Shown here piece by piece: positions 10,720 through 21,613 of a stretch of DNA of 64,000 nt; the first letter of the stretch is position 1; every line of letters begins with the position of its first letter. Origin of the DNA: Eutrigla gurnardus (Eukaryota; Chordata; Actinopteri; Perciformes; Triglidae); NCBI GenBank assembly GCA_963514095.1, contig OY741270.1:24750529-24814528 (forward strand), read 5' to 3'. Both the position numbers and the translations under genes were made by a program. The notes below the pieces were generated by a model. The model searched no databases and had not been told where the DNA came from. It saw only the letters and a list, made by a program, of their open reading frames with translations.

Positions 10720-11541
10720 CTACCAGCTGTGTGGCTGTAGGAAGTGGGGCACCCTGGTGATCTGATCTGGGCCAGACCGGGCCAAACACCTGAGTGCCTG
10801 CAGTAGGAGGGTGGGCGGGGCCAGACCGCACAGCCAGCTGAAGACTTCATTTCCCAGCAGGCTTTGCCAGCGATGCGGTTCGTCTTGCAGGCAACACAAC
10901 GCTGGCAGTTTGGGCAGGAAGAGCAGCAGGACGTTGAGGCAGCATTGTGCGTGGCGCCGGTTCCTGGCGTCCGAGGAGACGAGTTGCTGCAGAGCAGCGT
11001 CGAGGCCGGTGGGTTGAGCGCCGCGGACGAGCAGCAGCAGCAGGCAGTCAGGCCGCGACAGCTCCACCGCCAGCTCCACCGCTGTCTTCCCAGCGTCCGC
11101 CACATGCGAGCAGCCGCCGTGGCTGTCCAGGTAGTCCTGCCGCACATTCTGCATGTCCTTCAGAGCCTCCACCATCATGCCAAGTATCGCCACGCGGTCG
11201 TAGCGCACCGCCACGGTGAGGTGTGGCGCTCCACGACTGCCGCTGCAGCAGAAGCGGCAGCGCAGCGGTCTGAGTGCGCTCATGGAGTACTTGTGGAGCA
11301 GGTACCGTGCATAGTCCTGGTGGTCGTGTACGAGGGCATACAGCAGCGCCTCGGACGGCAGGAAGGCTCGAGGGTGTCCATCCTCCCAGCTGAAGACCTC
11401 CATACTGCGCATGTCCTCCAGCAGCCAGACCGGGACCTGGTCTCGAACGGCACAGTAGAAGGAGAACGACGTCTGCTCACACTGGCGCTGAGATGGAGAC
11501 GAAGACAGATGCTCCACCTGAGAGGACAGCAGCCACGGCAT
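10720..11541 (-). CDS. ankrd9: Ankyrin repeat domain-containing protein 9
   Basis: Single-exon ORF of 273 aa. The start MPWLLSSQVEHL is chosen because vertebrate ANKRD9 begins MPW; the frame stays open for 41 more codons upstream, but those are minisatellite. Diagnostic stretches are SFYCAVRDQVPVWLLEDMR, SEALLYALVHDHQDYARYLL (ankyrin-type helices, residues about 60-80), HLTVAVRYDRVAILGMM, and the C-terminal GLAPPTLLLQALR and PHFLQP. ANKRD9 is described as a substrate receptor of a cullin-RING ubiquitin ligase that promotes turnover of IMPDH, linking it to purine nucleotide levels. It lies divergent to RCOR1 as in other vertebrates, which supports the assignment. The cysteine-rich middle (CRFCCSG) is kept. 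It is somewhat shorter than the mammalian protein. Confidence 0.9.
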   Translation of the reverse strand: MPWLLSSQVEHLSSSPSQRQCEQTSFSFYCAVRDQVPVWLLEDMRSMEVFSWEDGHPRAFLPSEALLYALVHDHQDYARYLLHKYSMSALRPLRCRFCCSGSRGAPHLTVAVRYDRVAILGMMVEALKDMQNVRQDYLDSHGGCSHVADAGKTAVELAVELSRPDCLLLLLVRGAQPTGLDAALQQLVSSDARNRRHAQCCLNVLLLFLPKLPALCCLQDEPHRWQSLLGNEVFSWLCGLAPPTLLLQALRCLARSGPDQITRVPHFLQPHSW

Positions 11542-11544
11542 GAC

Positions 11545-11708
11545 GACACCAGAGACACACCTAGTCTGAAGGAGACACGAGGCACACCTGGTCTGAAGGA
11601 GAGACAACACACACCTGGTCTGAATGAGACAAGAGACACACCTGGTCTGAAGGAGAGACAACACAGACCTGGTCCTAAGGAGACAAGAGACACACCTGGT
11701 CTGAAGGA
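11545..11708 (-). repeat. Minisatellite upstream of ANKRD9
   Basis: Five or six units of about 28-30 bp with the core ACACCTGGTCTGAAGGAGA, directly upstream of the ANKRD9 start codon. Confidence 0.85.
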
Positions 11709-11984
11709 GTCCCTGGAAGTGTTTAAAGTGTCTGATCCAGTTCCAGTCTGGAGAGTCAGAAACTGGTTCTCAGTCAAACCTTCGTCCTCAGTTCCTTCAC
11801 ACTTTTATAGTTTCTCACCCACAGACTCCTCCCCCTCCTCACACTGCCTCCCTCTCTGTCTCCCCCCGGCTCAGCTCCATGTGTGTCTGTTTTTGGAACC
11901 CGGGTGACAGATCGAGTGTCTCATGTTGTCCACATAGTGAACATAGTGGCCTTGAAAAGGCTGCAGCTCATGTGTCTTGATGAC

Positions 11985-12085
11985 GACAGTAAACAACAGT
12001 AGAAGACAGTAAACAACAGTAGAAGTCAGTAAACAACAGTAGAAGTCAGTAAACAACAGTAGAACTCAGTAAACAACAGTAGAAC
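11985..12085 (+). repeat. 20-bp minisatellite
   Basis: Five copies of AGTAAACAACAGTAGAAGTC. Confidence 0.85.
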
Positions 12086-12103
12086 AGGGCCCTATGGAGG
12101 TGG

Positions 12104-12215
12104 AGCTTTGGCGTGGTGTAGAAAGGTGGGTCTGGGGCCTTGTGGAGCTCTGTTTTGGTGTAGAAAGGTGGGTCTGGGGCCCTGTGGAGCTCTGTTTTGG
12201 TGTAGAAAGGTGGGC
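12104..12215 (+). repeat. ~43-bp minisatellite
   Basis: About 2.6 copies of a unit beginning GTGTAGAAAGGTGGGTCTGG and ending in GAGCTCTGTTTTG. Confidence 0.85.
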
Positions 12216-12387
12216 ATGTCTTGTGGGGGACTCTGGACGTTGCTTTTAGTTGCTCTGGGTCTGGGTGCTCCAGATCTTTTTGGACCTTCTGCCTGGGAAG
12301 AGACGTTTCATATGTAATGCACTTCCCATTCGAGTCAATTCAGAATAGGATTTCGGTGTTTGTGTGTCTTTAAGGTAGTGGTTGGAC

Positions 12388-12560
12388 TCACTGTAGGGGG
12401 TGTGGTAGAGGAGGGGGTAACTGTAGGGGGTGTGGTAGAGGAGGGGGTAACTGTAGGGGGTGTGGTAGAGGAGGGGGTAACTGTAGGGGGTGTGGTAGAG
12501 GAGGGGGTAACCGTGGTTGGTGGGGTAGAGGAGGGGGTAATTGTAGGGGGTGTGGTCATC
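12388..12560 (+). repeat. 30-bp minisatellite
   Basis: Six copies with the core GGGGGTGTGGTAGAGGAGGG plus GTAACTGTA. The length is a multiple of three, giving spurious ORFs on both strands. Confidence 0.9.
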
Positions 12561-12565
12561 TTCCC

Positions 12566-13182
12566 CTAGGCAGGCTGCTGGGAATGGGGGACCTTGTCTG
12601 GAACTCTTTCTGAAGAGGACAGGTTTTGATTTAAGACGTTGATGTTGATTTCAGTGTCGGGAAACTGTTCTGGAAGTTGTCCAACTGTATTGTTGTCCTG
12701 TATTTAGAACCAAATAACATTTTAATTTACTCTGTTTTTGAGTTGTTTCTTTCCAATATTTAATGTATTTTTCTTTTTGTTGGTTGATAATTTTGTTTGG
12801 TCAGGGGGTGCTGTGGTCCTGAGGTTGTCCAGGTCTGGTCATGTGATGTGGGTGGAGTCTTCGAGGGGGCTTGTTGAGGGGACTTTTCTCTGGCTTCAGC
12901 TCTCAGCAGCTCAGGGCAGTGTGATGGTAGGTCTGGGGGTCACTGGGTTTTAGGTGTTCTTTTTTTAGTTTTGAGTATGAGGGGATATTGGCCGAGTTCT
13001 GCTCTACAAGCGAACAGGGTCTTTCTTTGTACATGTTAGGGGTTGTTACAGAACTCAGTGTGGAATGATTAAATTGTTGTTTTGTCAATTATTGTTTTGT
13101 CCCATTTGTCCAAATAAAAAGGGTGTATGTGTTCCTTTCTCCTGACCTGCTTCTGAAAAATCATGACTTTGGACTTTTCTAT
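12566..13182. other. Intergenic between ANKRD9 and RCOR1
   Basis: Unique sequence with short open frames only. I see no gene, SINE or array. Confidence 0.4.
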
Positions 13183-14232
13183 GTTGACAGACTGCTTTAT
13201 CAGAGTGAGGAGGACCTTCCCTTTCCTCTGAACTAACTCCTGCTCTATCAAGACTGTGGATGACCTTCCCTTTCTTCTGAACTAACTCCTGCTCTATCAG
13301 AGTGAGGAGGACCTTCCCTTTCCTCTGAACTAACTCCTGCTCTATCAAGACTGTGGATGACCTTCCCTTTCTTCTGAACTAACTCCTGCTCTATCAGAGT
13401 GAGGAGGACCTTCCCTTTCCTCTGAACTAACTCCTGCTCTATCAGAGTGAGGAGGACCTTCCCTTTCTTCTGAACTAACTCCTGCTCTATCAGAGTGAGG
13501 AGGACCTTCCCTTTCTTCTGAACTAACTCCTGCTCTATCAGAGTGAGGAGGACCTTCCCTTTCCTCTGAACTAACTCCTGCTCTATCAGAGTGAGGAGGA
13601 CCTTCCCTTTCTTCTGAACTAACTCCTGCTCTATCAGAGTGAGGAGGACCTTCCCTTTCTTCTGAACTAACTCCTGCTCTATCAGAGTGAGGAGGACCTT
13701 CCCTTTCCTCTGAACTAACTCCTGCTCTATCAGAGTGAGGAGGACCTTCCCTTTCTTCTGAACTAACTCCTGCTCTATCAGAGTGAGGAGGACCTTCCCT
13801 TTCTTCTGAACTAACTCCTGCTCTATCAGAGTGAGGGGGACCTTCCCTTTCCTCTGAACTAACTCCTGCTCTATCAGAGTGAGGAGGACCTTCCCTTTCT
13901 TCTGAACTAACTCCTGCTCTATCAGAGTGAGGAGGACCTTCCCTTTCTTCTGAACTAACTCCTGCTCTATCAGAGTGAGGAGGACCTTCCCTTTCTTCTG
14001 AACTAACTCCTGCTCTATCAGAGTGAGGAGGACCTTCCCTTTCTTCTGAACTAACTCCTGCTCTATCAGAGTGAGGAGGACCTTCCCTTTCTTCTGAACT
14101 AACTCCTGCTCTATCAGAGTGAGGAGGACCTTCCCTTTCTTTTGAACTAAGTCCTGCTCTATCAGTGTGGAGGACCTTCCCTTTCTTCTGAACTAACTCC
14201 TGCTCTATCAGTGTGGAGGACCTTCTTTGACA
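13183..14232 (-). repeat. 48-bp minisatellite, ~21 copies
   Basis: Units contain CTCCTGCTCTATCAGAGTGA and ACCTTCCCTTTCTTCTGAA. 48 is a multiple of three, so a 305-aa repetitive frame appears on the minus strand. The ends of the array are more divergent, including an AAGACTGTGGATGACC variant at the left and TTTTGAAC at the right. Confidence 0.95.
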
Positions 14233-14379
14233 TTTATTTAAAACATGGTGATGTGAAAACAAAGAACCCTCTTATTCAGGATCTCACAGTTTTTTCCCCA
14301 CGGATTACTGTTAACACAGATCCCAAGATTCCTCTATATCACCAGCTGCTGCCTGGTTGTTGCTTCTTTGTTCTTAGCG

Positions 14380-14725
14380 TGGAACCTGTCAGTTACCTGT
14401 CGGTTACTGTCGGTTAGTACTTGTCAGTTACCTGTTGGTTAGTACTTGTCGGTTACCTGTCGGTTAGTACCTGTCGGTTAGTACCTGCCGGTTACTTTCG
14501 GTTTGTACCTGTTGGTTAGTAAATGGTAAATTTACTTTACTACTTGTACTTGTCAGTTACCTGTCGGTTACTGTCGGTTAGTACCTGTCGGTTACTGTCG
14601 GTTAGTATCTGTCGGTTACCTGTCGGTTAGTACCTGCCGGTTACTTTCGGTTTGTACCTGTTGGTTAGTAAATGGTAAATTTACTTTACTACTTGTACTT
14701 GTCGGTTTGTACTTGTCAGTTACCT
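14380..14725 (+). repeat. Minisatellite with a ~150-bp higher-order duplication
   Basis: Short units of the type CGGTTAGTACCTGTCGGTTA. A block with TAAATGGTAAATTTACTTTA occurs at about 14519 and again at about 14669, so the array contains a ~150-bp duplication. Confidence 0.8.
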
Positions 14726-14754
14726 GTCTGTTACCAGTCATGTCATGACACTCT

Positions 14755-14803
14755 TTTTCTCCCTCTCTCTCTCCCTCCCTCTCTCTCTCTCGGCCTATGT
14801 CTC

Positions 14804-14834
<31 letters not shown>

Positions 14835-14868
14835 CCCTCCCTCTCGCTCTATGGCTCTCTCTCCCTCT
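14755..14868 (+). repeat. (CT)n / CCCTCTCT tract
   Basis: Pyrimidine-rich low-complexity tract about 440 bases upstream of the RCOR1 start codon. Confidence 0.9.
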
Positions 14869-15306
14869 GATCGATAAGCTTCAGCGTCTCTGATCTCTGA
14901 TGATCAGTTTTGCTGCAGGTCTTATCGATCCTTGCGGTCGTGCGGTCTGTGTCTTTGAGTCGGTCTGTGGGTCCGTCTGTGGGTCCGGTTGCGTCTGCTT
15001 GGTTCTGGTTCCGGCTCCGTACTTTCCCTGAGTGAAGCGTCAGTCTCCGGTTCACGTTAGCCGTTAGCATCGTTGGCTCATTGAGCTGCTGTGAGCTTCA
15101 ACTCCCGGATCTTTTCCGCCTCGCTGTCTCCGTTTCACACCGAGCCCCCCCTCCCACAAGCCGCCGTCCGGACCGAACGCTGAGCCGCGCTCAGGGGTGA
15201 GTTGTCCGGTTCGGTTCTGTTAGCAGGGCAGCTAAGCTAACCAGCTAACTATTAGCCTACTACAGTTAGCAGCTAGCTGCTAGCCCGAGCTACCTCCGTC
15301 CTCCTC

Positions 15307-18300
15307 ATGCCGGCGATGCTGGAGAGAAACCCGGAGGCTCCGGGGAAGCGGAGAGGCAGAGCCCCGGCGGGCAGCGGCAGCAGCGGCCCCGGAGCAGCAG
15401 CACAACCCGGCGGGAAGAGTCTGTCCGGGAATGGAACCAGCGCCAACAGCTGCTGGGAAGAAGGAAGCTCCGGTTCCAGCAGCGACGAGGAGCATGGTGG
15501 GTAGCCTCGGTCAGCGTAGACTCGCTGTTTGGACTGTTTGGAGTACTGACTACTGGTGTGTGTGCGCCTGCGTGCGTGTGTGTGTGTGTGTGTGCGTGCA
15601 GGTGGAGGAGGGATGCGGGTCGGAACGCAGTACCAGGCCGTGGTTCCGGACTTTGACCCGGGTAAGAATCTAAACACGGCTCGATGGTAGCGGAGGAGTG
15701 GTAGCCTCGAACAACACGAGAAGTGAAGTGTACTGGTTAGCAGTTTCAAACTGGTCCCAGTCATGTTAAACCAGTTCCTGGTCTATAGTCATCGACTCAT
15801 ACTGGTTCTGGTCTCTATAGTAGACCTCAGTGGGCCCAATTCTGACATGAACCAGTTAGAAGCAGCTTCTACAGCTTCTATCTCTACCAGAGATCTCCTC
15901 TAGTGTTTTGTTTCTACAGCCAGCAGCTTCTAGGCTTCTTGTTCTACTCTTATTGAACAGCTTCTTGATCTGGATCAGACTGGTTTTAGTTTCATACTGG
16001 GTGTGTTTTACTTCCAACTCTACTGTTAAGTTCACTTCATCCATTTATGTGCCCAAATAATAATAAAAACATAATGAAATTAAAGCCGTAAAAGCGATTT
16101 CATCTCATCTAAATGTATTGGCAAGCAGCCAATATAATACTACTACTAATAATAACAATAATAGAATGATGACTAATTCTATGTTTAATAAAACACAAAT
16201 ACATAGAGTGGTACTGCAGCAGAAAGAAGACACGTATTTAAATTCACTCCGAAGTTTGTTCAATATGATTTTATTCCACAGCTGAACTTGATCTGATTAT
16301 GCCTTACATGTGTTTATTAGTGAACATGCCTGTTAAAATAGATTATTTAAAGTATTATATTGATGTATTAGATATTATGTTGGTGATGCTTTTATTGTGA
16401 AAACCAACTGATTAAGTTTTTGTTCTACAAACAAAATGAATCAAACGAGGACTGAGAGACAAAGTTATTGTTCATATTTCTACTTCTGGTTTAAACTGGA
16501 CAGAAGGGCTGATCCCGAGTCGGATTGTTTAGTGTCTGCTTCATTAGGAACCCCTCTACAATCTACTGCAGTCCTTGAATGCACCAAACAGACACTGGAT
16601 GAGTTCAGTGTTGCTCATCATTCATTATTCACAGCTGCTTCCAATATTTTTAAATGTAGATGAATAGAAATCAATCGATTAATTAAACAGCTTAATTTGG
16701 TTGTCTCTCCGTCCTCTCACTGACATTTCAAACGTATCAGCCAGATGGCCTCTGCTGATCACAGATCAGCTGATCTCTGATTACTGTGTCTCTGATCACT
16801 GTGTTTCTGTGGATGTTTTCTTCATGTTGCCTTGACAACCAGCAGAGGTGGCCCAGGCAGCCCAGGTCAGAGAGAACCTGGGCATGCTGGTCTGGATCCC
16901 CAGCAGCTGTTTGAACCAGACTCAGTGTAAGAAGCAACAGATTTAATGTTTCACATCAAACATAACAGGAATCTGGTTTGTGATGATTTACATGTTTACA
17001 CTTTGATATTGTTTTCCAGTGGACGAGTACATCGCCATCGCTAAGGAGAAACACGGCTACAACATGGAGCAGGTAACGCTTCTATATACATATAAATCAT
17101 AACTATATAGAACAATGAAGGGAACTATACATATACAGTATATATGTGTATTAGTTATATGACTCTCTGGCTTCAGGCTCTGGGGATGCTCTTCTGGCAC
17201 AAACACAACATTGAGAAATCTCTGGCCGACCTGCCGAACTTCACGCCGTTTCCTGATGAGTGGACGGTGGAGGACCGAGTGCTGTTTGAACAGGCCTTCA
17301 GCTTCCACGGGAAGAGTTTCCACCGCATCCAGCAGATGGTATGTTCCATGTTTTGGTACGGCCAGTGTGTTAATGTGACTTGGACCAGGACGGAGTGTAT
17401 GTTCATTAAAGTCCGTCTCTCTGTGTAGTTACCTGATAAGTCGATGGCCAGTCTGGTCCGATTTTATTACTCCTGGAAGAAAAGTCGCAGTAAAACGAGT
17501 CTCATGGATCGACAGACACGAAAACACAAGAGGGAGAGAGACGACAGGTGAGCCTCAACCTGCACAGGTAACACAACAGGTAGCACGACAGGTAACATGA
17601 CAGGTAGCACGACAGGTAACGTGACAGGTAGCACGGCAGGTAACATGAGGGCAGGTGGACAGGTAACACGACAGGTAGCACAACAGGTAACATGACAGGT
17701 AAGACGACAGGTAACATGAGGGCAGGTGGACAGGTAGCACGACAGGTAACATGACAGGTAACATGACAGGTAACACGACAGCTGGCACGACAGGTAACAT
17801 GACAGGTAACACGTCAGGTAGCACGACAGGTAACACGACAGGTAACATGACAGGTAACATGACAGGTAACATGACAGGTAACATGGGGGCAGGTGTACAG
17901 GTAACACAACAGATAACCTGAAGGCAGGTGTACAGGTAACAGGACAGGTAACATGAGGGCAGGTGTACAGGTCACATGACAGGTAACATGAGGGCAGGTG
18001 TACAGGTCACATGACAGGTAACATAGGGGCAAGTGTACAGGTAACATGAAGGCAGGTGTACAGGTAACACGACAGGTAACATGAGGACAGGTGTACAGGT
18101 AACAGGACAGGTAACATGAGGGCATGTGTACAGGTAACATGAGGGCAGGTGTACAGGTAACAGGACAGGTAACATGAGGGCAGGTGTACAGGTAACATGA
18201 GGGCAGGTGTACAGGTAACATGAGGGCAGGTGTACAGGTAACAGGACAGGTAACATGAGGGCAGGTGTACAGGTAACATGACAGGTAACACGAGGGCAGG

Positions 18301-20225
18301 TGTACAGGTAACATGACAGGTAACACGAGGGCAGGTGTACAGGTAACATGAGGGCAGGTGTACAGGTAACATGGCAGGTAACATGAGGGCAGGTGTACAG
18401 GTAACAGGACAGGTAACATGAGGGCAGGTGTACAGGTAACATGAGGGCAGGTGTACAGGGAGTCCTGTGTTTGGCGGATTCTAATAAATAATTTAAACTC
18501 TGTTTCAGCGCCGATGAATTTGAGGACAGAAATATACATCCTCAAAGTGACGCTGAGTTTGACCCAAATAAAGAGGACAAGAAGGAGGTAAACTACTGTT
18601 TACTGACTTTTATTGATTATTTATTGACCGTTCACTGACTGTTTTATGCCAGACTAGTTTGTGAATCAGTGACTGGTTTCATTTCAGGTGAGTTCTGGAT
18701 CAGAGAGATCAGAGATCAAACCATCTTCTGGCCTGAAGGTAACAACACCGGAATAGCCCCTGAACAACACCTTAAACAACACCTTAACAACACTCTCTCT
18801 GTCAGTAGTAACCTGTCTGTCTCTCTGTGTACCTGTAGACAGGTAGTAAGGCGTCCCAGCGGTTGAAAAAACGACCTCCCAGAGGAATGTTTTTGAGTCA
18901 GCAGGACGTGGTTTCGCTCTCGTCTTCGTCTGCTCAGGGACTCATCAGACAACTGGACTGTCAACTGGTCTCCATCAAGAGACAGGTCTGTCTTCCTGTC
19001 TGTCTCGCTGTCTCTCTCTACACACTTGTCTTTCCTCACCTGTCTCTCTCTGTTTCAGATTCAGACCATCAAACAGTCAAATGGCTCTCTGAAGGAAAAA
19101 ATCTGCGCCGGAGTCGACGAATTCAGACAGCCTGAGGTAACTACGTCAATGGTCGTTTGGTGGTCTTGATGGTTGTCTGGTGGTCTTGCTGGTTGTCTGA
19201 TGGTCTTGATGGTTGTCTGGTGGTCTTGATGGTTGTCTGGTGATCTTGCTGTTTGTCTGGTGGTCTTGATGGTTGTCTGGTGATCTTGCTGGTTGTCTGG
19301 TGGCATTGCTGGTTGTCTGGTGGTCTTGATAGTTTCTGTTGGTCTTGATAGTTTCTGTTGGTCTTGCTATAGTTCTTTGTGTCTTGATGTTGTCTTGTGT
19401 TTTCAGGTAAATCAGAAGTTTAACACTCGTTGGACCACAGAAGAGCAGCTGCTTGCTGTACAAGGTAACGTGAGCCCACCAGGTGAACTGAAATCTGGAC
19501 TAGGTGTAACCAGCTGAGTTCATGGAACCTTGGTCACTTTAATTAAAACTCAGTGAGTGATTGGTCACTGACTCTCTCCCTCTCAGCCATCAGGAAGTAT
19601 GGGCGGGACTTCCAGGCCATCTCAGATGTGATTGGTAACAAGTCGGTGGTTCAGGTGAAGAACTTCCTGGTGAACTACAGACGGAGGTTTAACCTGGACG
19701 AGGTTCTTCAGGAGTGGGAGGCCGAGCATGGGATGGAGGCGAGAGGTGGGGGAGGAGAAGAGGAGGACAAGATGGAGGAGTGTCCTGCTGAAGATGACGA
19801 GTTGACTGGCAGGGATACTAAGGAGGTGAGAAGGCCTTTTTTGTTTACTACAAATCCCAGAATCCTCTTGTCAGTCTGCTTGTGTGTGACGGTGTGTTCA
19901 CACCAAACGCGTCACTATTACATCTAAAGTCAATGCAGAGACGCGAGTACGGTGATGATTTCGACGACATTACTCTTCTATTTTATTAAATGTATCACCA
20001 AGTTTCTACTAGGTTTCTACTGTAGCTCGACTGTATTTCTACTACGTTTGTACTGTATTTGTATTAGGTTTCTACTGTAGTAGAGCTACTGTAGCTCTAC
20101 TGTGGTTCTATGTTTGTACTGTATTTCTACTATATTTCACCTGTAGCTCTAATGTATTTCTGTGTTTCTGCTCTCTGCAGGACTCGTCATCTCCCATGGA
20201 CTCCCAGAATCCTCTGACCTCCTGA
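15307..20225 (+). CDS. rcor1: REST corepressor 1 (CoREST)
   Basis: Thirteen coding exons: 15307-15496, 15602-15661, 16846-16926, 17020-17072, 17177-17338, 17429-17547, 18509-18587, 18688-18738, 18839-18985, 19059-19136, 19407-19464, 19587-19825, 20181-20225. They total 1362 bases (453 aa); all junctions are GT-AG and in phase. Order of parts: basic Gly/Ala-rich N-terminus ending SSGSSSDEEHG; ELM2 domain with MRVGTQYQAVVPDFDP and DEYIAIAKEKHGYN (~68-150); SANT1 with EWTVEDRVLFEQAFSFHG (~155-205); linker with RGMFLSQQDV, which in CoREST docks LSD1; SANT2 with RWTTEEQLLAVQAIRKYGR and VVQVKNFLVNYRRRF (~340-400). It is the nuclear scaffold linking LSD1 and HDAC1/2 to REST. RCOR1 is favoured over RCOR2 by the N-terminus and by the ANKRD9 and TRAF3 neighbours. 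Confidence 0.95.
15559..15596 (+). repeat. (GT)n microsatellite in RCOR1 intron 1
   Basis: GT-rich tract ending at the acceptor of exon 2, acting as its polypyrimidine-like region. Confidence 0.85.
15662..16845. other. RCOR1 intron 2, no feature seen
   Basis: About 1.2 kb of unique AT-rich intron. I see no array, mobile element or exon in it. Confidence 0.5.
17550..18455 (+). repeat. ACAGGTAAC minisatellite in RCOR1 intron 6
   Basis: Begins a few bases after the donor of the exon ending at 17547. Units are built from ACAGGTAACATG, ACAGGTAGCACG and AGGGCAGGTGTACAGGTAAC, from 10 to about 33 bp. Dozens of copies of CAGGTAAC or CAGGTAGC repeat the look of a vertebrate splice donor. Frames on the minus strand read CYLSCYLYTCPHVT-like text and are artefacts. 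Confidence 0.95.
19139..19385 (+). repeat. 20-bp minisatellite in RCOR1 intron 10
   Basis: About 12 copies of TGGTTGTCTGGTGGTCTTGA, starting directly after the donor at 19137. Confidence 0.9.
19985..20170 (+). repeat. Degenerate TTTCTACTGTAGCTC repeats, RCOR1 last intron
   Basis: Loose tandem of TTTCTACTGTAGCTCTACTG-like units just before the last exon acceptor (20180). It also supplies pyrimidine-rich sequence for that acceptor. Confidence 0.6.
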
Positions 20226-20478
20226 CTCTCCGACACCGCTCCTCTGGTTCTATGATGTCACCATGGATTTATTTTATTTTAGAGTGTTGGACTCTTATTG
20301 GTCAGCTATGAGGTCATGAACCTGTCATCGCAGCTCGGTTTGGACCAATCAGAAATCAGACCCAATCGCTCCATGGAAGTGGGTGGAGCCAGTTTTCGTC
20401 TTTTCAATGTTTTTAACCTTTGGGGGGGATCAATGATGTCACTCAGGTAGGGGGTGTGGCCAAAAACCAAAGTTCATC

Positions 20479-20484
20479 AATAAA
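20479..20484 (+). terminator. RCOR1 polyadenylation signal
   Basis: AATAAA about 255 bases after the RCOR1 stop codon, followed by a T-rich downstream stretch. Confidence 0.6.
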
Positions 20485-21344
20485 TGAATTTGTTTCTTCT
20501 TTTTATAAATTCTGTCTTTTGCTTGTTTGAACAAACAAATATAAAGTGAAACTGTATCAATAGATAGATTTTTTCCCCCTTTAATAATAATTCACTTTAT
20601 TTAATTTGTTCCAAACAAGGCGATGTTTCTTCAAGTTAACGAAATCAACTAAAATGTTTTTGAACACAAAGAAACTGAAGGTTGTTATCAAATGATTTAC
20701 CTGGTGGTTGAAGTTTTATTACATTCAGAAAACAACCCAACAACATTCACTGATCAATAGACTGCCATCAAATCAATATTTACCGTTCTCTTCTAATACT
20801 TCATAGAAACTGACCCTCATGATGTAGTTGACAGGTGTATCATGTGACTTATTGATCGTTGATCAGAAAGTTAACTGAAGATCCACGACTGACCACAGAA
20901 TTACTTCAACAGTAGAAGTACCAAAGTACTCTCATCAGAATATTCTTCTTTATGCAGAATAGTATATGTAGTTAAATCTATAATAATACATCATCTTTTA
21001 TCAGAAAGTACAACAAAAGGCAGAACAGGACACACACATAACAGTATGAAAAATATATAAAAAATATAATCAGACTGATTGGTTGAGTTCACATTATTGT
21101 ATGTGTGAAATGGATGATATGAACTGTCATCCCTAACCCTTCTAGTTTCTGAGTTTAATCGATAATAATACGTTATAATTTAGTATTGATGACATTTAGT
21201 TAAAGATATAAACATGCATAATTTATTATTGATTTTTTTTTTTAGATCTATAATATACATTATGTATTATTTAATATATTCACTACTTATTACATAATTT
21301 ATTAGTTGATTGAATCACATTGTGTCTCTATATGGACGGTGTGT
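20485..21344. other. RCOR1-TRAF3 intergenic, AT-rich
   Basis: AT-rich unique sequence. I see no gene, RNA or repeat array in it. Confidence 0.5.
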
Positions 21345-21560
21345 AGTAAACGGCGCCCCCCCGTGGTCTCCTCTGTCTCTACAATTTGTAGTAAACTGTG
21401 TAAGAAACAGCGCCCCCGGTGGTGTCCTCGTCTCTACAGTGAGTAGGAAACAGCGCCCCCGGTGGTCTCCTCCGTCTCTACAGTGAGTAGGAAACAGCGC
21501 CCCCGGTGGTCTCCTCCGTGTCTACAGTGTGTAGGAAACAGCGCCCCCGGTGGTCTCCTC
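21345..21560 (+). repeat. ~44-bp tandem repeat upstream of TRAF3
   Basis: Four to five copies with the core AACAGCGCCCCCGGTGGTCT and CTCCGTCTCTACAGTGAGTA. It abuts the GC-rich segment that I take as the TRAF3 promoter or first exon. Confidence 0.85.
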
Positions 21561-21576
21561 CGTCTCCGGGCTGCTG

Positions 21577-21586
21577 GGGGATTTCC
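21577..21586 (+). promoter_or_regulatory. Candidate NF-kB site 1
   Basis: GGGGATTTCC, a full match to GGGRNNYYCC, in the presumed TRAF3 promoter. Confidence 0.5.
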
Positions 21587-21603
21587 TGGGCGGAAGCAGT
21601 GGA

Positions 21604-21613
21604 GGGGGTTTCC
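21604..21613 (+). promoter_or_regulatory. Candidate NF-kB site 2
   Basis: GGGGGTTTCC, also a full match to GGGRNNYYCC, 27 bases after site 1 and in the same orientation. Confidence 0.45.

Noticed and set aside
10864..11907. 347-codon plus-strand ORF
   Set aside because: Antisense shadow of ANKRD9 extended through its upstream array; the minus strand carries the homology.
12738..12953. Small gene or LINE fragment between ANKRD9 and RCOR1
   Set aside because: The 71-codon frame has no recognisable motif and no splice or homology support.
13345..14262. 305-codon minus-strand ORF with DRAGVSSEEREGPPHS repeats
   Set aside because: Direct product of the 48-bp minisatellite; no non-repeat sequence of any length flanks it in frame.
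14380..14725. Interstitial telomere repeat
   Set aside because: The GGTTAGTACCTGTC units contain GGTTAG but never in TTAGGG tandem.
17814..18545. 243-codon minus-strand ORF of CYLYTCPHVT repeats
   Set aside because: Antisense frame over the RCOR1 intron 6 array; short units with no stops explain it.
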